A stretch of 64,000 nt of DNA from Candidatus Electrothrix communis (lineage in GTDB: Bacteria; Desulfobacterota; Desulfobulbia; Desulfobulbales; Desulfobulbaceae), in NCBI GenBank assembly GCA_030644725.1, contig CP130629.1, positions 4,293,501 to 4,357,500 of the forward strand, given 5' to 3'. The notes below the pieces were generated by a model. That model was given only the letters and a program-made list of their open reading frames with translations, was not told the DNA's origin and did no database searches. The translations under genes and the position numbers were made by a program. Of this stretch, positions 26,001-34,695 are shown piece by piece; the first letter of the stretch is position 1; every line of letters begins with the position of its first letter.

Positions 26001-27119
26001 GACGCTGGGTTTCATCACGATGTTTTCCTTATAGGTTCCGGGAAGAACGACAACACGGTCCCGGGAAAATGCATCAGCAGCATTGATGCCTGCCTGAATG
26101 GTTCCATAGGGTTTTGCTTGGCTGCCGTTTCCATCAACTGCTCCGGCCTGGACATGGATCAGATCAACATCTTTGGCGACCCAGTTATGGAGAAATTCAT
26201 AGAGAACTGGTTTTCGATATTCATTGGAATCAACCCCGTCAATCAGCCCTTTGTAGCAATAAAACTGGGCGTATTGACCACCTTGACCTTTGCGGTCATC
26301 CTCCGTTTGGCGCATGGTTAGAACAAGGGCATCGCTTTCATACACATGGGCGGTATCCTGAAGATCGCTGTTCTCCGCGAACATTTCGTCAATGACCAGA
26401 GCAGGAGCGTCATCCTGGGAGACCACGTTCTCTGCCTCGGTCAACACATCAACATAGCTGAGCGAACGCATGTCCGGGCCAGTATAATTTAGATTCAAAC
26501 TGGGTAGGTAATCATAAAAATCAGATGCAGCCGATGCGACAGAGGTTTCCTGCTGGGGAACAGATGCGTAGCCTGTACACAGGCCTTCCCCTTTAATATC
26601 GAGGACCTTATTGGCTCCGTCATTTATGCCGTCCGCAGCAAGATCAGTTACCGTACCGCCTGCATCAACAGAGGAACGAAAGGGCTCCGAACCGGTCCAG
26701 ATCAGCATATTACCGTTTTCCATCCAGGCTTCAGCAACGGAGTTGTCGTTATCGTTAAATATTTGGCTGGGAGCTAAGTCGATAATCAGCAGGACATCAG
26801 ATTTGCCATCGGACATCCGTTGATTCATCCAGGAGACAAGATTTTCTTGTCTGGTGTGATCGTAGATTTTTGTTTGCTGACCGGGTGATGGCAAATGATC
26901 TGATTTATCACCTCGGAGACCAGGGGACTTGAGATAGGTGGCCAGCTCCTTTTGTTGTTGAGCCGTCATCCAGTTTTTAACTCCCGGCGCGAAAACAGCC
27001 ACGTCGTTCAGGGCGGCGTGTCCGGGGGCGGTGCAGCAAAAAATACCCCACAGCGACAACGCCATGCCTTTCCTGATTTTCCCCTCCTTTTTTGGGAAAA
27101 TGATTGCGTAACTTCTCAT
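23004..27119 (-). CDS. Giant right-handed beta-helix repeat protein
   Basis: 1371 residues with an N-terminal signal sequence (basic start, then MALSLWGIFCCTAPGHA). The first 320 residues are a non-repetitive domain (FAPGVKNWMTAQQQKELATY). Then DUF1565-like VDGNGSQAKPYGTIQAGINA opens a parallel beta-helix with many units such as NGMAGIGMKDGAQVAAIRNN and LRNGEAGIGHNGSAKRV, running to about residue 1280. The C-terminus DPLNENFHLKPSSPAIDAGD and DIGADEAM is the choice-of-anchor Q type. No Cys-rich or enzymatic motif is seen, so it may be a carbohydrate-active enzyme or an adhesin. It follows the propeller/cyclase gene after 62 bases on the same strand. Confidence 0.87.
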   Translation of the reverse strand: MRSYAIIFPKKEGKIRKGMALSLWGIFCCTAPGHAALNDVAVFAPGVKNWMTAQQQKELATYLKSPGLRGDKSDHLPSPGQQTKIYDHTRQENLVSWMNQRMSDGKSDVLLIIDLAPSQIFNDNDNSVAEAWMENGNMLIWTGSEPFRSSVDAGGTVTDLAADGINDGANKVLDIKGEGLCTGYASVPQQETSVASAASDFYDYLPSLNLNYTGPDMRSLSYVDVLTEAENVVSQDDAPALVIDEMFAENSDLQDTAHVYESDALVLTMRQTEDDRKGQGGQYAQFYCYKGLIDGVDSNEYRKPVLYEFLHNWVAKDVDLIHVQAGAVDGNGSQAKPYGTIQAGINAADAFSRDRVVVLPGTYKENIVMKPSVKLISAGGDLRGTVVGHLDEFNNPELDLTYNTFPQINAKKGLVRAQATIIDGTGLSTNKPLLHLPKGATLGTWLDGFTIQNMPAVDQTACGHARTIQSQGASPLLIDNIVRNNGSAGFSASAVFNTDSKGVSVENDICQNDDFRYDNVLYDAHPALINNIIGANDGPNLSDDYYAYSIMYHNEAFKSGYFGDDLPEPFYDAPGIKAQHGAHPYIYNNAVYDSSGAGIDARRGVNELVWESGINRPTRPVVIANSVLNAGTAGLQDDGAGIGALNSGGHDPYSGQDLYQIIDGNFVHTAAQGAVSCLYDDDEDGGTTTIPQNNIGYVVINNNTGTQAGTAGIEIHGCANVFEIFHNEMTANTKAGIGIAFDAKVGDITNNSLHANGMAGIGMKDGAQVAAIRNNSLLRNGEAGIGHNGSAKRVLVGEEVGNTIEYNGAAGIGMIHAKVDLISMNIIRSNGAPGITVTEDSDVGLIEGSAATEGPERLSQNGRGDLQDPLTNRFTAGLVVLNEGSTANISNLIVEGSGMVNVMLGPGTVVTMDGCTIRNNNLGPNLRIDGRATVTNSLFENAKHPGVGIFGENAFVSFNDNIISRSGTAGIIINNGPTIESFAGNQILDAGTAGLVVGTITGDMHIIDSDINGSGTIGFSGGGLVQNVTITDSYVRNSGKMGVYLQFNDVSKSLNVSGSHIIENDFMGIIVTNSANLTIADSTIAGNGTAVRTSNIDNIEVTNSTFRDNRGGLDLYNDLKSSATCTVSGSLFDNNALGADIRMVGGSQLSVYDTIISGTGGSGSDGVYAIEAVDVDAVDIVGSDLRSWNVGISIKRVGQANVSKSRIRARWPMKFEDSSGNITNTITSTESMGYIFDNSVINFYHNTMYGGTQWGLSAKNNSIVHAYNNIITGVHMGFRSESGAVVTADYNLMHDNTFNYHAVSPGIINWGTNNLVNTDPELVDPLNENFHLKPSSPAIDAGDSEIEVADDMDGDSRPQGASSDIGADEAM

Positions 27120-27181
27120 AATCCATAGGCTGGATTAATCTGAAGATACAGTGCTGGCACGGTAACATTCTGGAGTGCAGG

Positions 27182-30100
27182 TTATTTAAAATTCAACCTG
27201 CTCACCCCGTCCCAATCTTCTCCGACCCCGTTTTCCAAATAATGCTCGCACCGACAGAGGTAAATTTTCACTGCCTCATCTGTCGGACATTGCAATAAGC
27301 AGTCTTGGAATATTTTTTGGGCCATGTCGATCCTGCCGGATCTGTAAAGATGCACCCCCTCTTCAAAGGACTTCTTCGAGGAGATTTTTAAGGAGCGTAT
27401 ATTTCTTGGTAACCCGTCTAATGCCTCATAGAGGGTTACGGGCTGTGTTTTTCCTTTGACCATAACCCGGTCCACTTCTCTTACGTTCCACTGCCGGGCA
27501 TCGGGCAGCCTGCGATACGTCTCTTCTGTGAAGAGGATATTAACACCGTAATATTTGGTCAGCTGCTCAATACGAGAGGCGAGATTGACAGCGTCACTTA
27601 TGACGGTTCCGTCCATTCGATGCTCGCTGCCGACGGTCCCCAGCATGAGGTTACCAGTATTGATGCCTATACCGATTCTGATGACCTGATCATGATTTTT
27701 AATACGTTGCTGTGTTCGCGGGTCAAGCAGGATTTTGTTCATTTGGATAGCCGTATGCAGGGCCTGTTGGGCAGAGGCAAATAAGGCCATAACCGCATCG
27801 CCGATGTACTTGTCAATAAAACCTTCGGAATGTTGGACTGCCGGAGCGATTTGCCCGAGAAAGGAGTTGATGAAGTCAAAGGTCTCTTTCGGGGTGAGGC
27901 CTTCGGAAATTTCGGTGAAATTGCGAATATCCGCGAATAAGACGGTCATTGTTCGTTCCACTTGGTCGCCGAGACCGACTTCGAGGAGGCTTTTCTTGCC
28001 GAGAAAATTGAGAAAATCATGGGGGACAAAGCGGTTGTAGGATTCAGAGAGCTCTCTTTCCTGTTCCTTGGCAAGCCGTTCAACCCTTGTTGCTTTTCTT
28101 TCCAGTTCGATCTGGTTTTTTTGCTGCTCCAAGGTGTGATGTAATTTTTTTATGCGGTTCCTGTGTGCCTTGATGCCTGTCAAAATCAACAGGAGCAGGA
28201 CGGATAAACTGGTCGCAAGGCGAAACCAGAGGCGCTCGTAATAATGTGGGTTCTTGTAAAAAGCGAGCCTCGCCTCTTCCTGCGAGGGAACGCCATCGTT
28301 ATTCATCCCCTTGACACGAAACACATAGTTTCCTGGCGGGAGATTGGTATATGAAACATCGCGTTGTTTACCAGGAACCGACCAGCTCTGATCAAAGCCG
28401 TCCAGTTTATACTGGAGCAAGTTTTTTTCAGGGGAAACAAAACTGAGAACCGCGAAATGGAAGTTGAGGCGGGTCTTGTCAGCAGGAACAGTACGTTTCT
28501 CCATAATTTTATTGCTGTTGTGGGATGCAATATTTGAGGAAAGGATAATTGTTTTTGGAGAGAGCGTGTTGATAGGAATATTTTCTGGATTGATAACAGC
28601 CACCCCTCCATAGGTGCCGACCCAGAAATTCCCTTCACTGTCTTGCTCGGACCACGCGTTAGAAGTGGGATTTTTTTTCAGCCCTGAGTTATTATCAAAG
28701 AGGGTAATTGGAAATTTTTCTTTTTTGCCGTTGAGAACCTGATTGAGATCATGCTGGGACACATAAAAAAGACCAAAGGTGGTGGTCATCCAGAGCTTGT
28801 TTTTTCTATCTCGCAAGACCTCAAAAACGCTATCTGTAAAGAGACCGTGTTTGGAGGTAAGGTTTTGGATATTTTTTTCTTTTAGGATGGATATGCCGCT
28901 ATTGGTCATTATCCAGAGCCCACCCTGGCCGTCATCGTAAAAGCGAAAGATGACATTTCCCAGTATTCCGTTATCTTTTGTGAATCTTTGTTTTATTTCG
29001 CCTTGTTCATAAATATGGACACCGCCTCCATCGGTTCCTATCCAGATTCTTCCAGCAGCATCTTCATGCAAACAAAGAATATAGTCGTTGATTAAGCCTG
29101 GAGTGGTATCTGTTGTGTAGTTGGTCAGGTGTCCTGTTGGATCCATCATGCTGAGGCCCGACTGGGTGCCGATCCAGAAATTTCCCGCGTGATCTTCCAG
29201 AGCGAGGCGCACCTTATCGGAGATAAGTCCGTTTTTCATGCTCAGCTGCTGAACGACTTTTCTGTTCTCCAAGATCAGGATGCCGTGTCCATAGGTGCTC
29301 ACCCAGATTTTGCCGGAGCTTTCTTTATACAGATGCCTGATTCTGGTTTGTAAGAGTGGATCAGTGAGTTTTTCTATTTTTTCGAGCTGTGGAATAACAA
29401 GATTCAGTCCCTGATTCGTGGCCACCAGGAATTCCCCGCTTTTTTCTTCCAGCACGGCATTAACTGTATCATCAAAAAGGCCTTCATCCTGGGTGTAGAT
29501 AGTAAACTTGGGCTCGGATAATCGTTCCAGTCCTGGCTGGGTGCCGACCCAAAGGCTGCCTTCCTTATCCTGATAGACAGAAAAGACTATGTTATCGTTG
29601 AGCCCGTCGGCCTGGCTAAAAAAATCAAAGCTGCCGTTATAAAATCGGATCAGTCCACTGGATCCGGTCAACCAGAGCGCACCGTTTCTGTCCTGGAATA
29701 TTTTCGAATTCGCGACTTTTTGGCGATTATGTTTGTTCTTACTCTCCTCGAAACTTAGCTTGAAGAGTTTCCTGGTTTTGTTTTCTTTGATCAGTATGAG
29801 GGTATCCGAGGTGATGGCCCAGAGTCCCTTGCCGTTACTGTCTTTGATCATGTACTCAAGAGGGGCCTCGGATATCAGAGAAGCAAGCTCCCCCTGATAG
29901 GAGGTGAAGCTATCCGCACCTTTCTTGCGCACGTACACACCGTTTTTCTGATTGGTCCCAATCCAGATAGCCCCCTCTTCATCCTGGCAGATAAAGTTAA
30001 CGAGTTTTGTTGCCAAGCTTTCCGGGCTGATAAAACGCTGGAAAGTAATTCCGTCATAAGAGGTAACCCCGGCAGTGGTCCCGATCCAGATCCTTCCCTC

Positions 30101-30535
30101 GCCATCTTCAAATAATTCTCTTACAGAATCACTGGGTAGGCCGTCCTGGGTATCGAAATGAGTAAATACATTATCGCGAAAACGAAAAAGACCGCTATCA
30201 TTGGTGCCGACCCATAAATTCCCCTTACTATCAATGAGTAAACTGCGGACAGCCGAAGCTGGAAAATCATCGCGGGTTAAGCGGTTATAGTAGAGAAACT
30301 CCTCCCCATCAAACCTGACCAGTTCCCGGTAGGTTGCCAACCAGAGAAATCCGGTATCATCCTGGGCAATGTCAAGGACGCTTTTTATTCTGTTGTTGTG
30401 GGAATAGGATGTATGCAGGTACTGTGAGATCGGGAGTTCTGGATTTAAGGGCTGGGAAAAAAGAGGGGTCTGCAAAAAGAACAGATCAAAGCAGGCAAGA
30501 AAACCGGACAGGGAGAATAGAAGGTATTTTATCAT
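27182..30535 (-). CDS. Two-component-type propeller receptor fused to class III adenylate/guanylate cyclase
   Basis: 1117-residue membrane receptor: signal sequence, then about a dozen beta-propeller repeats (FLWLATYRELVRFDGEEFLY; GRIWIGTTAGVTSYDG; GSLWVGTQPGLERLSE) to about residue 650. A Y_Y_Y domain follows (YKLDGFDQSW, YTNLPPGNYVFRVKGMNNDG), then a membrane span (RLATSLSVLLLLILTGIK), a coiled coil and a class III cyclase with metal Asp residues in VLFADIRNFTEIS and FIDKYIGDAVMALF. The C-terminal 65 residues look TPR-like (GVHLYRSGRIDMAQKIFQ). It should turn an external ligand into cAMP or cGMP. The beta-helix gene is downstream in the same operon. Confidence 0.9.
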   Translation of the reverse strand: MIKYLLFSLSGFLACFDLFFLQTPLFSQPLNPELPISQYLHTSYSHNNRIKSVLDIAQDDTGFLWLATYRELVRFDGEEFLYYNRLTRDDFPASAVRSLLIDSKGNLWVGTNDSGLFRFRDNVFTHFDTQDGLPSDSVRELFEDGEGRIWIGTTAGVTSYDGITFQRFISPESLATKLVNFICQDEEGAIWIGTNQKNGVYVRKKGADSFTSYQGELASLISEAPLEYMIKDSNGKGLWAITSDTLILIKENKTRKLFKLSFEESKNKHNRQKVANSKIFQDRNGALWLTGSSGLIRFYNGSFDFFSQADGLNDNIVFSVYQDKEGSLWVGTQPGLERLSEPKFTIYTQDEGLFDDTVNAVLEEKSGEFLVATNQGLNLVIPQLEKIEKLTDPLLQTRIRHLYKESSGKIWVSTYGHGILILENRKVVQQLSMKNGLISDKVRLALEDHAGNFWIGTQSGLSMMDPTGHLTNYTTDTTPGLINDYILCLHEDAAGRIWIGTDGGGVHIYEQGEIKQRFTKDNGILGNVIFRFYDDGQGGLWIMTNSGISILKEKNIQNLTSKHGLFTDSVFEVLRDRKNKLWMTTTFGLFYVSQHDLNQVLNGKKEKFPITLFDNNSGLKKNPTSNAWSEQDSEGNFWVGTYGGVAVINPENIPINTLSPKTIILSSNIASHNSNKIMEKRTVPADKTRLNFHFAVLSFVSPEKNLLQYKLDGFDQSWSVPGKQRDVSYTNLPPGNYVFRVKGMNNDGVPSQEEARLAFYKNPHYYERLWFRLATSLSVLLLLILTGIKAHRNRIKKLHHTLEQQKNQIELERKATRVERLAKEQERELSESYNRFVPHDFLNFLGKKSLLEVGLGDQVERTMTVLFADIRNFTEISEGLTPKETFDFINSFLGQIAPAVQHSEGFIDKYIGDAVMALFASAQQALHTAIQMNKILLDPRTQQRIKNHDQVIRIGIGINTGNLMLGTVGSEHRMDGTVISDAVNLASRIEQLTKYYGVNILFTEETYRRLPDARQWNVREVDRVMVKGKTQPVTLYEALDGLPRNIRSLKISSKKSFEEGVHLYRSGRIDMAQKIFQDCLLQCPTDEAVKIYLCRCEHYLENGVGEDWDGVSRLNFK

Positions 30536-30540
30536 GATCC

Positions 30541-30920
30541 AGAGTTGTTTATTACACAGGCGGTTCTGGTTTTCTGATCCTTTATGAGCTCAGTGCAAAA
30601 GGGGCGGGGATATATCTCAGACATATTGCAGGATCATCGCTGCGTAGCAGATTTTGTCACCTTTGGCAAATATTACTGTATCGTATAAATAGTGGGATAA
30701 CAAGGGATTTATGTCGTTCCTTTTTCGTTGTCCGGTAGAATGCGTTATTGTTCAGCGGACGCCTGCTCATCACCGGCTGGGGCTTCCTGTGTTGCTTCCC
30801 TTCTGGGGGTATGCTATATTTTTGCCTAAACAATGACAATTCACGAGTTCAGAAAAGGATGCCAGCGTCGTTTTCGGGCGGGGAAAGGGCATTCCTGATA
30901 AAAATTTAACAGAAAGAGAT
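30541..30920. other. Gene-free intergenic region
   Basis: About 380 bases between divergent genes. I see no gene, RNA or clear repeat. The short reading frames here resemble no known protein. Confidence 0.5.
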
Positions 30921-30923
30921 GTA

Positions 30924-31496
30924 ATGAAGTTTCGAGGAATTAATCACTTGGCCTTGGTGACTGCGGATATGGAGGCAACCATCCGTTTCTGGCGGGATCT
31001 TATAGGGATGCGATTGATCCACGGATATGGTGAAGTTGATTTTCGCCAGTACTTTTTTGAGATTGATGAGCAGAGTTGCTTGTCCTTCTTTGAGTGGGAG
31101 GGAGCAGAACCCGTGGCGAAAAAGCTGCATGGCCAGCCGACTTCCGGTCCTCGTGTCTTTGATCATCTTGCCTTTGGGATGGATTCCAAGAAAGAAGTTT
31201 GGGCGCTGAAAGATAAGCTGGAGGCGGCAGGTTTTGCCTGTTCCGACATGATTGATCATGATTTTATCCACTCTGTGTACTCCTTTGATCCGAATGGAAT
31301 ACCCATTGAGTTCTGCTATGAGGTGAAGGGGCGAGAGATTCGCAGGGATCCCGTTGTCAATGATACCGATCCTCCTCCTGCGGCCCTGGAAGGTACAGAG
31401 CCGCAACCGGGGATATGGCCTAAGGTCACCGAACCCACACCTCAGGAAGAGTGGGAGGTCAAGGCAGGTGATGGCAGCGGTTTTTTAAAGAAATAG
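30924..31496 (+). CDS. VOC-family (glyoxalase/dioxygenase fold) protein
   Basis: 190 residues. Two VOC half-repeats: GINHLALVTADMEATIRFWR with the first metal His, and RVFDHLAFGMDSKKEVWALK with a second His. The metal-ligand Glu is expected in GIPIEFCYEVKG. The C-terminal 40 residues (Pro-rich, GTEPQPGIWPKVTEPTP) extend beyond the normal fold. The family includes glyoxalase I, extradiol dioxygenases and fosfomycin-type resistance enzymes; substrate cannot be assigned. It stands alone, with a palindromic repeat region following. Confidence 0.82.
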   Translation: MKFRGINHLALVTADMEATIRFWRDLIGMRLIHGYGEVDFRQYFFEIDEQSCLSFFEWEGAEPVAKKLHGQPTSGPRVFDHLAFGMDSKKEVWALKDKLEAAGFACSDMIDHDFIHSVYSFDPNGIPIEFCYEVKGREIRRDPVVNDTDPPPAALEGTEPQPGIWPKVTEPTPQEEWEVKAGDGSGFLKK

Positions 31497-31539
31497 CCCG
31501 GAAATTGGAGGTGGCCCTGGCCCTTTTGGGGGTGTAGTC

Positions 31540-31640
31540 CTATAGGGGCATCCCTGCCTGTCTTACCCTGAAGAACAGGGCGACCGCCGGGTACCCTGCC
31601 TACAAAAAAAGATGCAGGGGCACGGCATAAGGGGTAAGGT
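31540..31640. repeat. Degenerate GTAGGGGC-family repeat cluster
   Basis: Contains TATAGGGGCATCCCTGCCTG, GGGCGACCGCCGGGTACCC, CTGCCTAC and a solitary GCAGGGGCACGGCATAAGGG arm. Related in sequence to the palindromes at 12865, 38477 and 47363 but decayed. Confidence 0.45.
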
Positions 31641-31699
31641 ATTTCTGGTTCAATTGCTTACCCTGAAAAGATTATGAAACAGTTGCTGGAGGAGAGTGC

Positions 31700-32530
31700 A
31701 TGAAGTTGCTTGTCTGTACGGACCTAGACCGCACCTTGTTGCCCAACGGTCCACAGGCGGAGTCGCCCGAGGCTCGACCTGCCTTTGCTGCCCTGGCAGA
31801 GAATCCGCGCGTTTGCATCGTCTATGTGACCGGGCGCAGTATTCGGCTCACCGAAGAGGCCATTGAAGAATTTCAGGTGCCTTTCCCAGATGTCCTGATT
31901 GCTGATGTGGGGACCAGCATCTGTCATCGTGCGCAGGGAAAATGGCAGCATGACCGGGATTGGGATGCCTTACTCAGCAGGGAATGGTCTCGGGCCAACA
32001 ACGGCTTGCCTGGTCTTCTGCTTGAGTTGCCAGGTTTGGAGATGCAGGAAGAGGAGAAACAGACCCGGTTCAAGCTCAGTTATTATGTGGATGCGGATGT
32101 GGATCGGCAGCGTCTTGCCCGGTCAATCAACTCCATTCTGGCGCAGCAGGAGATTCGGGCCTCGCTCATCTGGAGTCATGACGAAGTGACTGATCAGGAG
32201 CTGCTGGATATCCTGCCCGCAGGTGCTGATAAATATCAGGCCCTTCAATTTCTTCGACGTCAGTTGGGGTACCATCCTGATGAGATGCTTTTTTCCGGGG
32301 ATAGCGGCAATGATCTGGAGGTGCTGACCAGCGAGATTCCGGCGGTGCTGGTGGCTAATGCCCGGCAGGAAGTGGCGGAGAAGGCGCGGATGATGGCAAT
32401 AATCGCTGGCAATGGAGCAAGCCTTTATCTTGCCCGTGGTGGATTCCAGGGGATGAACGGCTGTTACAGTGCCGGGATACTGGAAGGGGTGGCGCATTAT
32501 TACCCCGAGATTTTTCAATACGATCCGTAA
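31700..32530 (+). CDS. Sucrose-phosphatase-like HAD-IIB hydrolase
   Basis: 276-residue HAD phosphatase of the sucrose-6-phosphate phosphatase type. HAD motif I is CTDLDRTLLP (nucleophile Asp near residue 8), motif II VYVTGRS, the lysine region in AGADKYQALQFLRRQLG, and motif IV FSGDSGNDLEVL. Substrate-end features ANARQEVAEKA and GILEGVAHYYPEI also fit plant and bacterial sucrose phosphatases. It would free sucrose from sucrose-6F-phosphate as a compatible solute. No sucrose-phosphate synthase is adjacent, so mannosyl- or glucosylglycerate phosphate are alternatives. GGAGGAG precedes the ATG. Confidence 0.82.
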   Translation: MKLLVCTDLDRTLLPNGPQAESPEARPAFAALAENPRVCIVYVTGRSIRLTEEAIEEFQVPFPDVLIADVGTSICHRAQGKWQHDRDWDALLSREWSRANNGLPGLLLELPGLEMQEEEKQTRFKLSYYVDADVDRQRLARSINSILAQQEIRASLIWSHDEVTDQELLDILPAGADKYQALQFLRRQLGYHPDEMLFSGDSGNDLEVLTSEIPAVLVANARQEVAEKARMMAIIAGNGASLYLARGGFQGMNGCYSAGILEGVAHYYPEIFQYDP

Positions 32531-32895
32531 GGGTCCTCGTACCGTTGGTGTTCTATAGCAGGAGGGGCACAGGCTTCTGTCGCATTGGCACGCATATGCC
32601 GTTCTCTCCTTTCCTCCTCGTATATTGAATAATCATTATGAATGCAGGTGACGTTGCAATTGCTTGGTTGTGCCAATTGTGCAGATGAGGAGGAAGGTTG
32701 TTGCGTTTGCTTGCCCTTTGGTTTTTTCTTATTATCATCAATAAAGACAAGGTACAAGCTGAAGAGTATGAGAAGGCCTGCTATTGTTGCCAGCGGTGCC
32801 AGATCGTTTTTTGACTTACATGAGAGATTGGCGAGGCGACCAATCAACAGCGGCACAAAAAAGATAAATAAGACTAAGAATAAGAGCGTCTTCAT
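32515..32895 (-). CDS. Small membrane protein, unknown
   Basis: 126 residues, not recognised. Two hydrophobic segments (LLFLVLFIFFVPLLIGRLA; LATIAGLLILFSLYLVFI) precede a Lys/Gln/Ser-rich linker and a polar tail with Cys (NCNVTCIHNDY), ending HQRYEDPYGSY. It overlaps the 3' end of the convergent phosphatase gene by 16 bases. The ribosome site is weak. The paired membrane spans make a real gene more likely than chance, but support is limited. Confidence 0.5.
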   Translation of the reverse strand: MKTLLFLVLFIFFVPLLIGRLANLSCKSKNDLAPLATIAGLLILFSLYLVFIDDNKKKPKGKQTQQPSSSSAQLAQPSNCNVTCIHNDYSIYEEERRERHMRANATEACAPPAIEHQRYEDPYGSY

Positions 32896-33155
32896 TATGG
32901 TTGTAAAAAGAAGATAAGAAAAGGATTTCTCCTAACGACTTAAGCGCCTTGATTGGCTGGACTGTCATCTCGATAGGAGCCATTTATAGCCGGAATCTTT
33001 GTCATACCTGCCTGCTCATTACCTGATTATCTCTTCCAGAGAAGTGAATCAGAGTTATAGATGCTTGTAAATTGCTAACCATAAAAAGGGCTATTAAGCA
33101 AGGAGAAGTTTGCTGTTGCGATGAATGGGGGTCTATCGGAGAGAAGGCCGGGCCA

Positions 33156-33195
33156 GAAAAAAACCGGGTACGTGCAACGCAACGCACGTACCCGG
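33156..33195 (-). terminator. Terminator after the RCC1-repeat gene
   Basis: Minus-strand hairpin CCGGGTACGTGC with eight-base loop and GCACGTACCCGG, followed by seven T residues. It lies about 140 bases beyond the RCC1-repeat stop. Confidence 0.8.
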
Positions 33196-33333
33196 CTAAG
33201 ACAAAGAGGACAACCAAGAACCCTTACTGATAATAATAATCAATTTAGCAGAAAAAGTCAAGTTTCTGGTAACATCTCTTGTACCACCTTGTTTATGGGG
33301 GGATATTTTTTATCGTTCCGTAGAGACTAAAAT

Positions 33334-34584
33334 TTAGTCGCTGTCTTTTCCAATTTGTACTGGAGAGTGCTTGATAGTTTTAATACCATCTCCGAGCTGT
33401 CCCCATGCCCAGAGTGAGCCGTCGTTTTTGAGGGCAAGGCTGAGATACTCTCCTGCGGTGACGGCAGTCCAGTCGCTGTCTTTTCCGATTCGGACCGGAG
33501 AATATCTGTTGGTTTCAGAACCGTCTCCCAGTTGGCCGCTCCTATTATGTCCCCATGCCCAGAGTGAGCCGTCCTTTTTAAGGGCAAGGCTGTGATATGC
33601 TCCTGTAGCTACGCTAGCCCAGTCATTGTCTCTCCCGATTCGGACCAGAGAGCGAGGGGTGTTGTCAGAACCGTTTCCGAGCTGACCGTACATATTTCGT
33701 CCCCATGCCCAGAGTGAGCCGTCGTTTTTAATGGCAAGACTGTGACTAGAGGGGAAGGGAAGGCTGTTTCCTCCCGTTGCAATAGCAGTCCAGTTGCTGT
33801 CTGTTCCGATTCGGACCGGCGAGCGTGAACTGGCGCTCCCCCACTCCCAGAGCGAACCATCATTTTTAAGGGCAAGGTTGTAAAAAACTCTTGTTGCGAT
33901 GGCGGTCCAGTCGTTGTCTTTCCCGATCCGAATTGGAGAAGGCCTTTCGGTTAGAGAGCCGTCCCCAAGCTGACCGTACATGTTATCGCCCCATGCCCAG
34001 AGCGAGCCGTCGTTTTTGAGAGCAAGGCGGTGAAGCCATCCTGCGGTGACAGTAGCCCAGTCGTTGTCTGTTCCAATTCGGACCGGAGAATGCTTGATGG
34101 TTTCAAGGTCGCCTCCGAGTCGCCCCCATGCCCAGAGCGAGCCGTCGTTTTTGAGGGCAAGACTGTGCCGCCATCCTGCCGTAACAGCAGCCCAGTCGCT
34201 GTCTGTTCCCATTTGTCTCGGAGAATGCCTGTTGATTTCAGAACCGTCTCCGAGCTGACCCGATGTATTTTTCCCCCATGCCCATAAGGTACCATTTGGT
34301 TTAATAGTCAGGCTGTGTTCGTATACAGCCAAGGTGCTGCTCTCAATGCTTTTGTTGAGTTGTGTATCATGAGCAGTACTGCTCATATTTTTTGTTTTGG
34401 CTGTTTTTTTTATAGGATTTTTTATTATAACTTCAGTGTCCTGCTGTGGTTCTGGGGGGAATATAAGCGGTGAGAAAAAATAAATGATGGGCAGTGTAAT
34501 CAGTAAAATTACTGCGGCGACATATCCGAGTGCGTGCAGAATAACGTCTTTAATCAATGAAAAAAGTTCGTTTTTTTTGATCAT
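33334..34584 (-). CDS. RCC1-repeat (chromosome condensation regulator-like propeller) protein
   Basis: 416 residues. An N-terminal membrane anchor (HALGYVAAVILLITLPIIYFF, about residues 16-36) is followed by a Thr/Lys linker and about six to seven RCC1-type units such as LWAWGKNTSGQLGDGSEINR and HSLALKNDGSLWAWG. The units are highly similar to each other (SDWAAVTAG, NDWTAIATR variants), as if recently amplified. It should form a periplasmic or surface seven-bladed propeller anchored at the inner membrane. Partner unknown. It ends with its own terminator, and an IS1634-type transposase lies upstream. Confidence 0.85.
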   Translation of the reverse strand: MIKKNELFSLIKDVILHALGYVAAVILLITLPIIYFFSPLIFPPEPQQDTEVIIKNPIKKTAKTKNMSSTAHDTQLNKSIESSTLAVYEHSLTIKPNGTLWAWGKNTSGQLGDGSEINRHSPRQMGTDSDWAAVTAGWRHSLALKNDGSLWAWGRLGGDLETIKHSPVRIGTDNDWATVTAGWLHRLALKNDGSLWAWGDNMYGQLGDGSLTERPSPIRIGKDNDWTAIATRVFYNLALKNDGSLWEWGSASSRSPVRIGTDSNWTAIATGGNSLPFPSSHSLAIKNDGSLWAWGRNMYGQLGNGSDNTPRSLVRIGRDNDWASVATGAYHSLALKKDGSLWAWGHNRSGQLGDGSETNRYSPVRIGKDSDWTAVTAGEYLSLALKNDGSLWAWGQLGDGIKTIKHSPVQIGKDSD

Positions 34585-34695
34585 TGTTCAGTAGGTAAAA
34601 GCGCAATGTGGAGTTTTTAATTTTTTCTTAAAATATCAAGATGTCATAACCCAACTTTGCGACACAGAGGAAACAAAACCCTTAAAATCAGCGCA

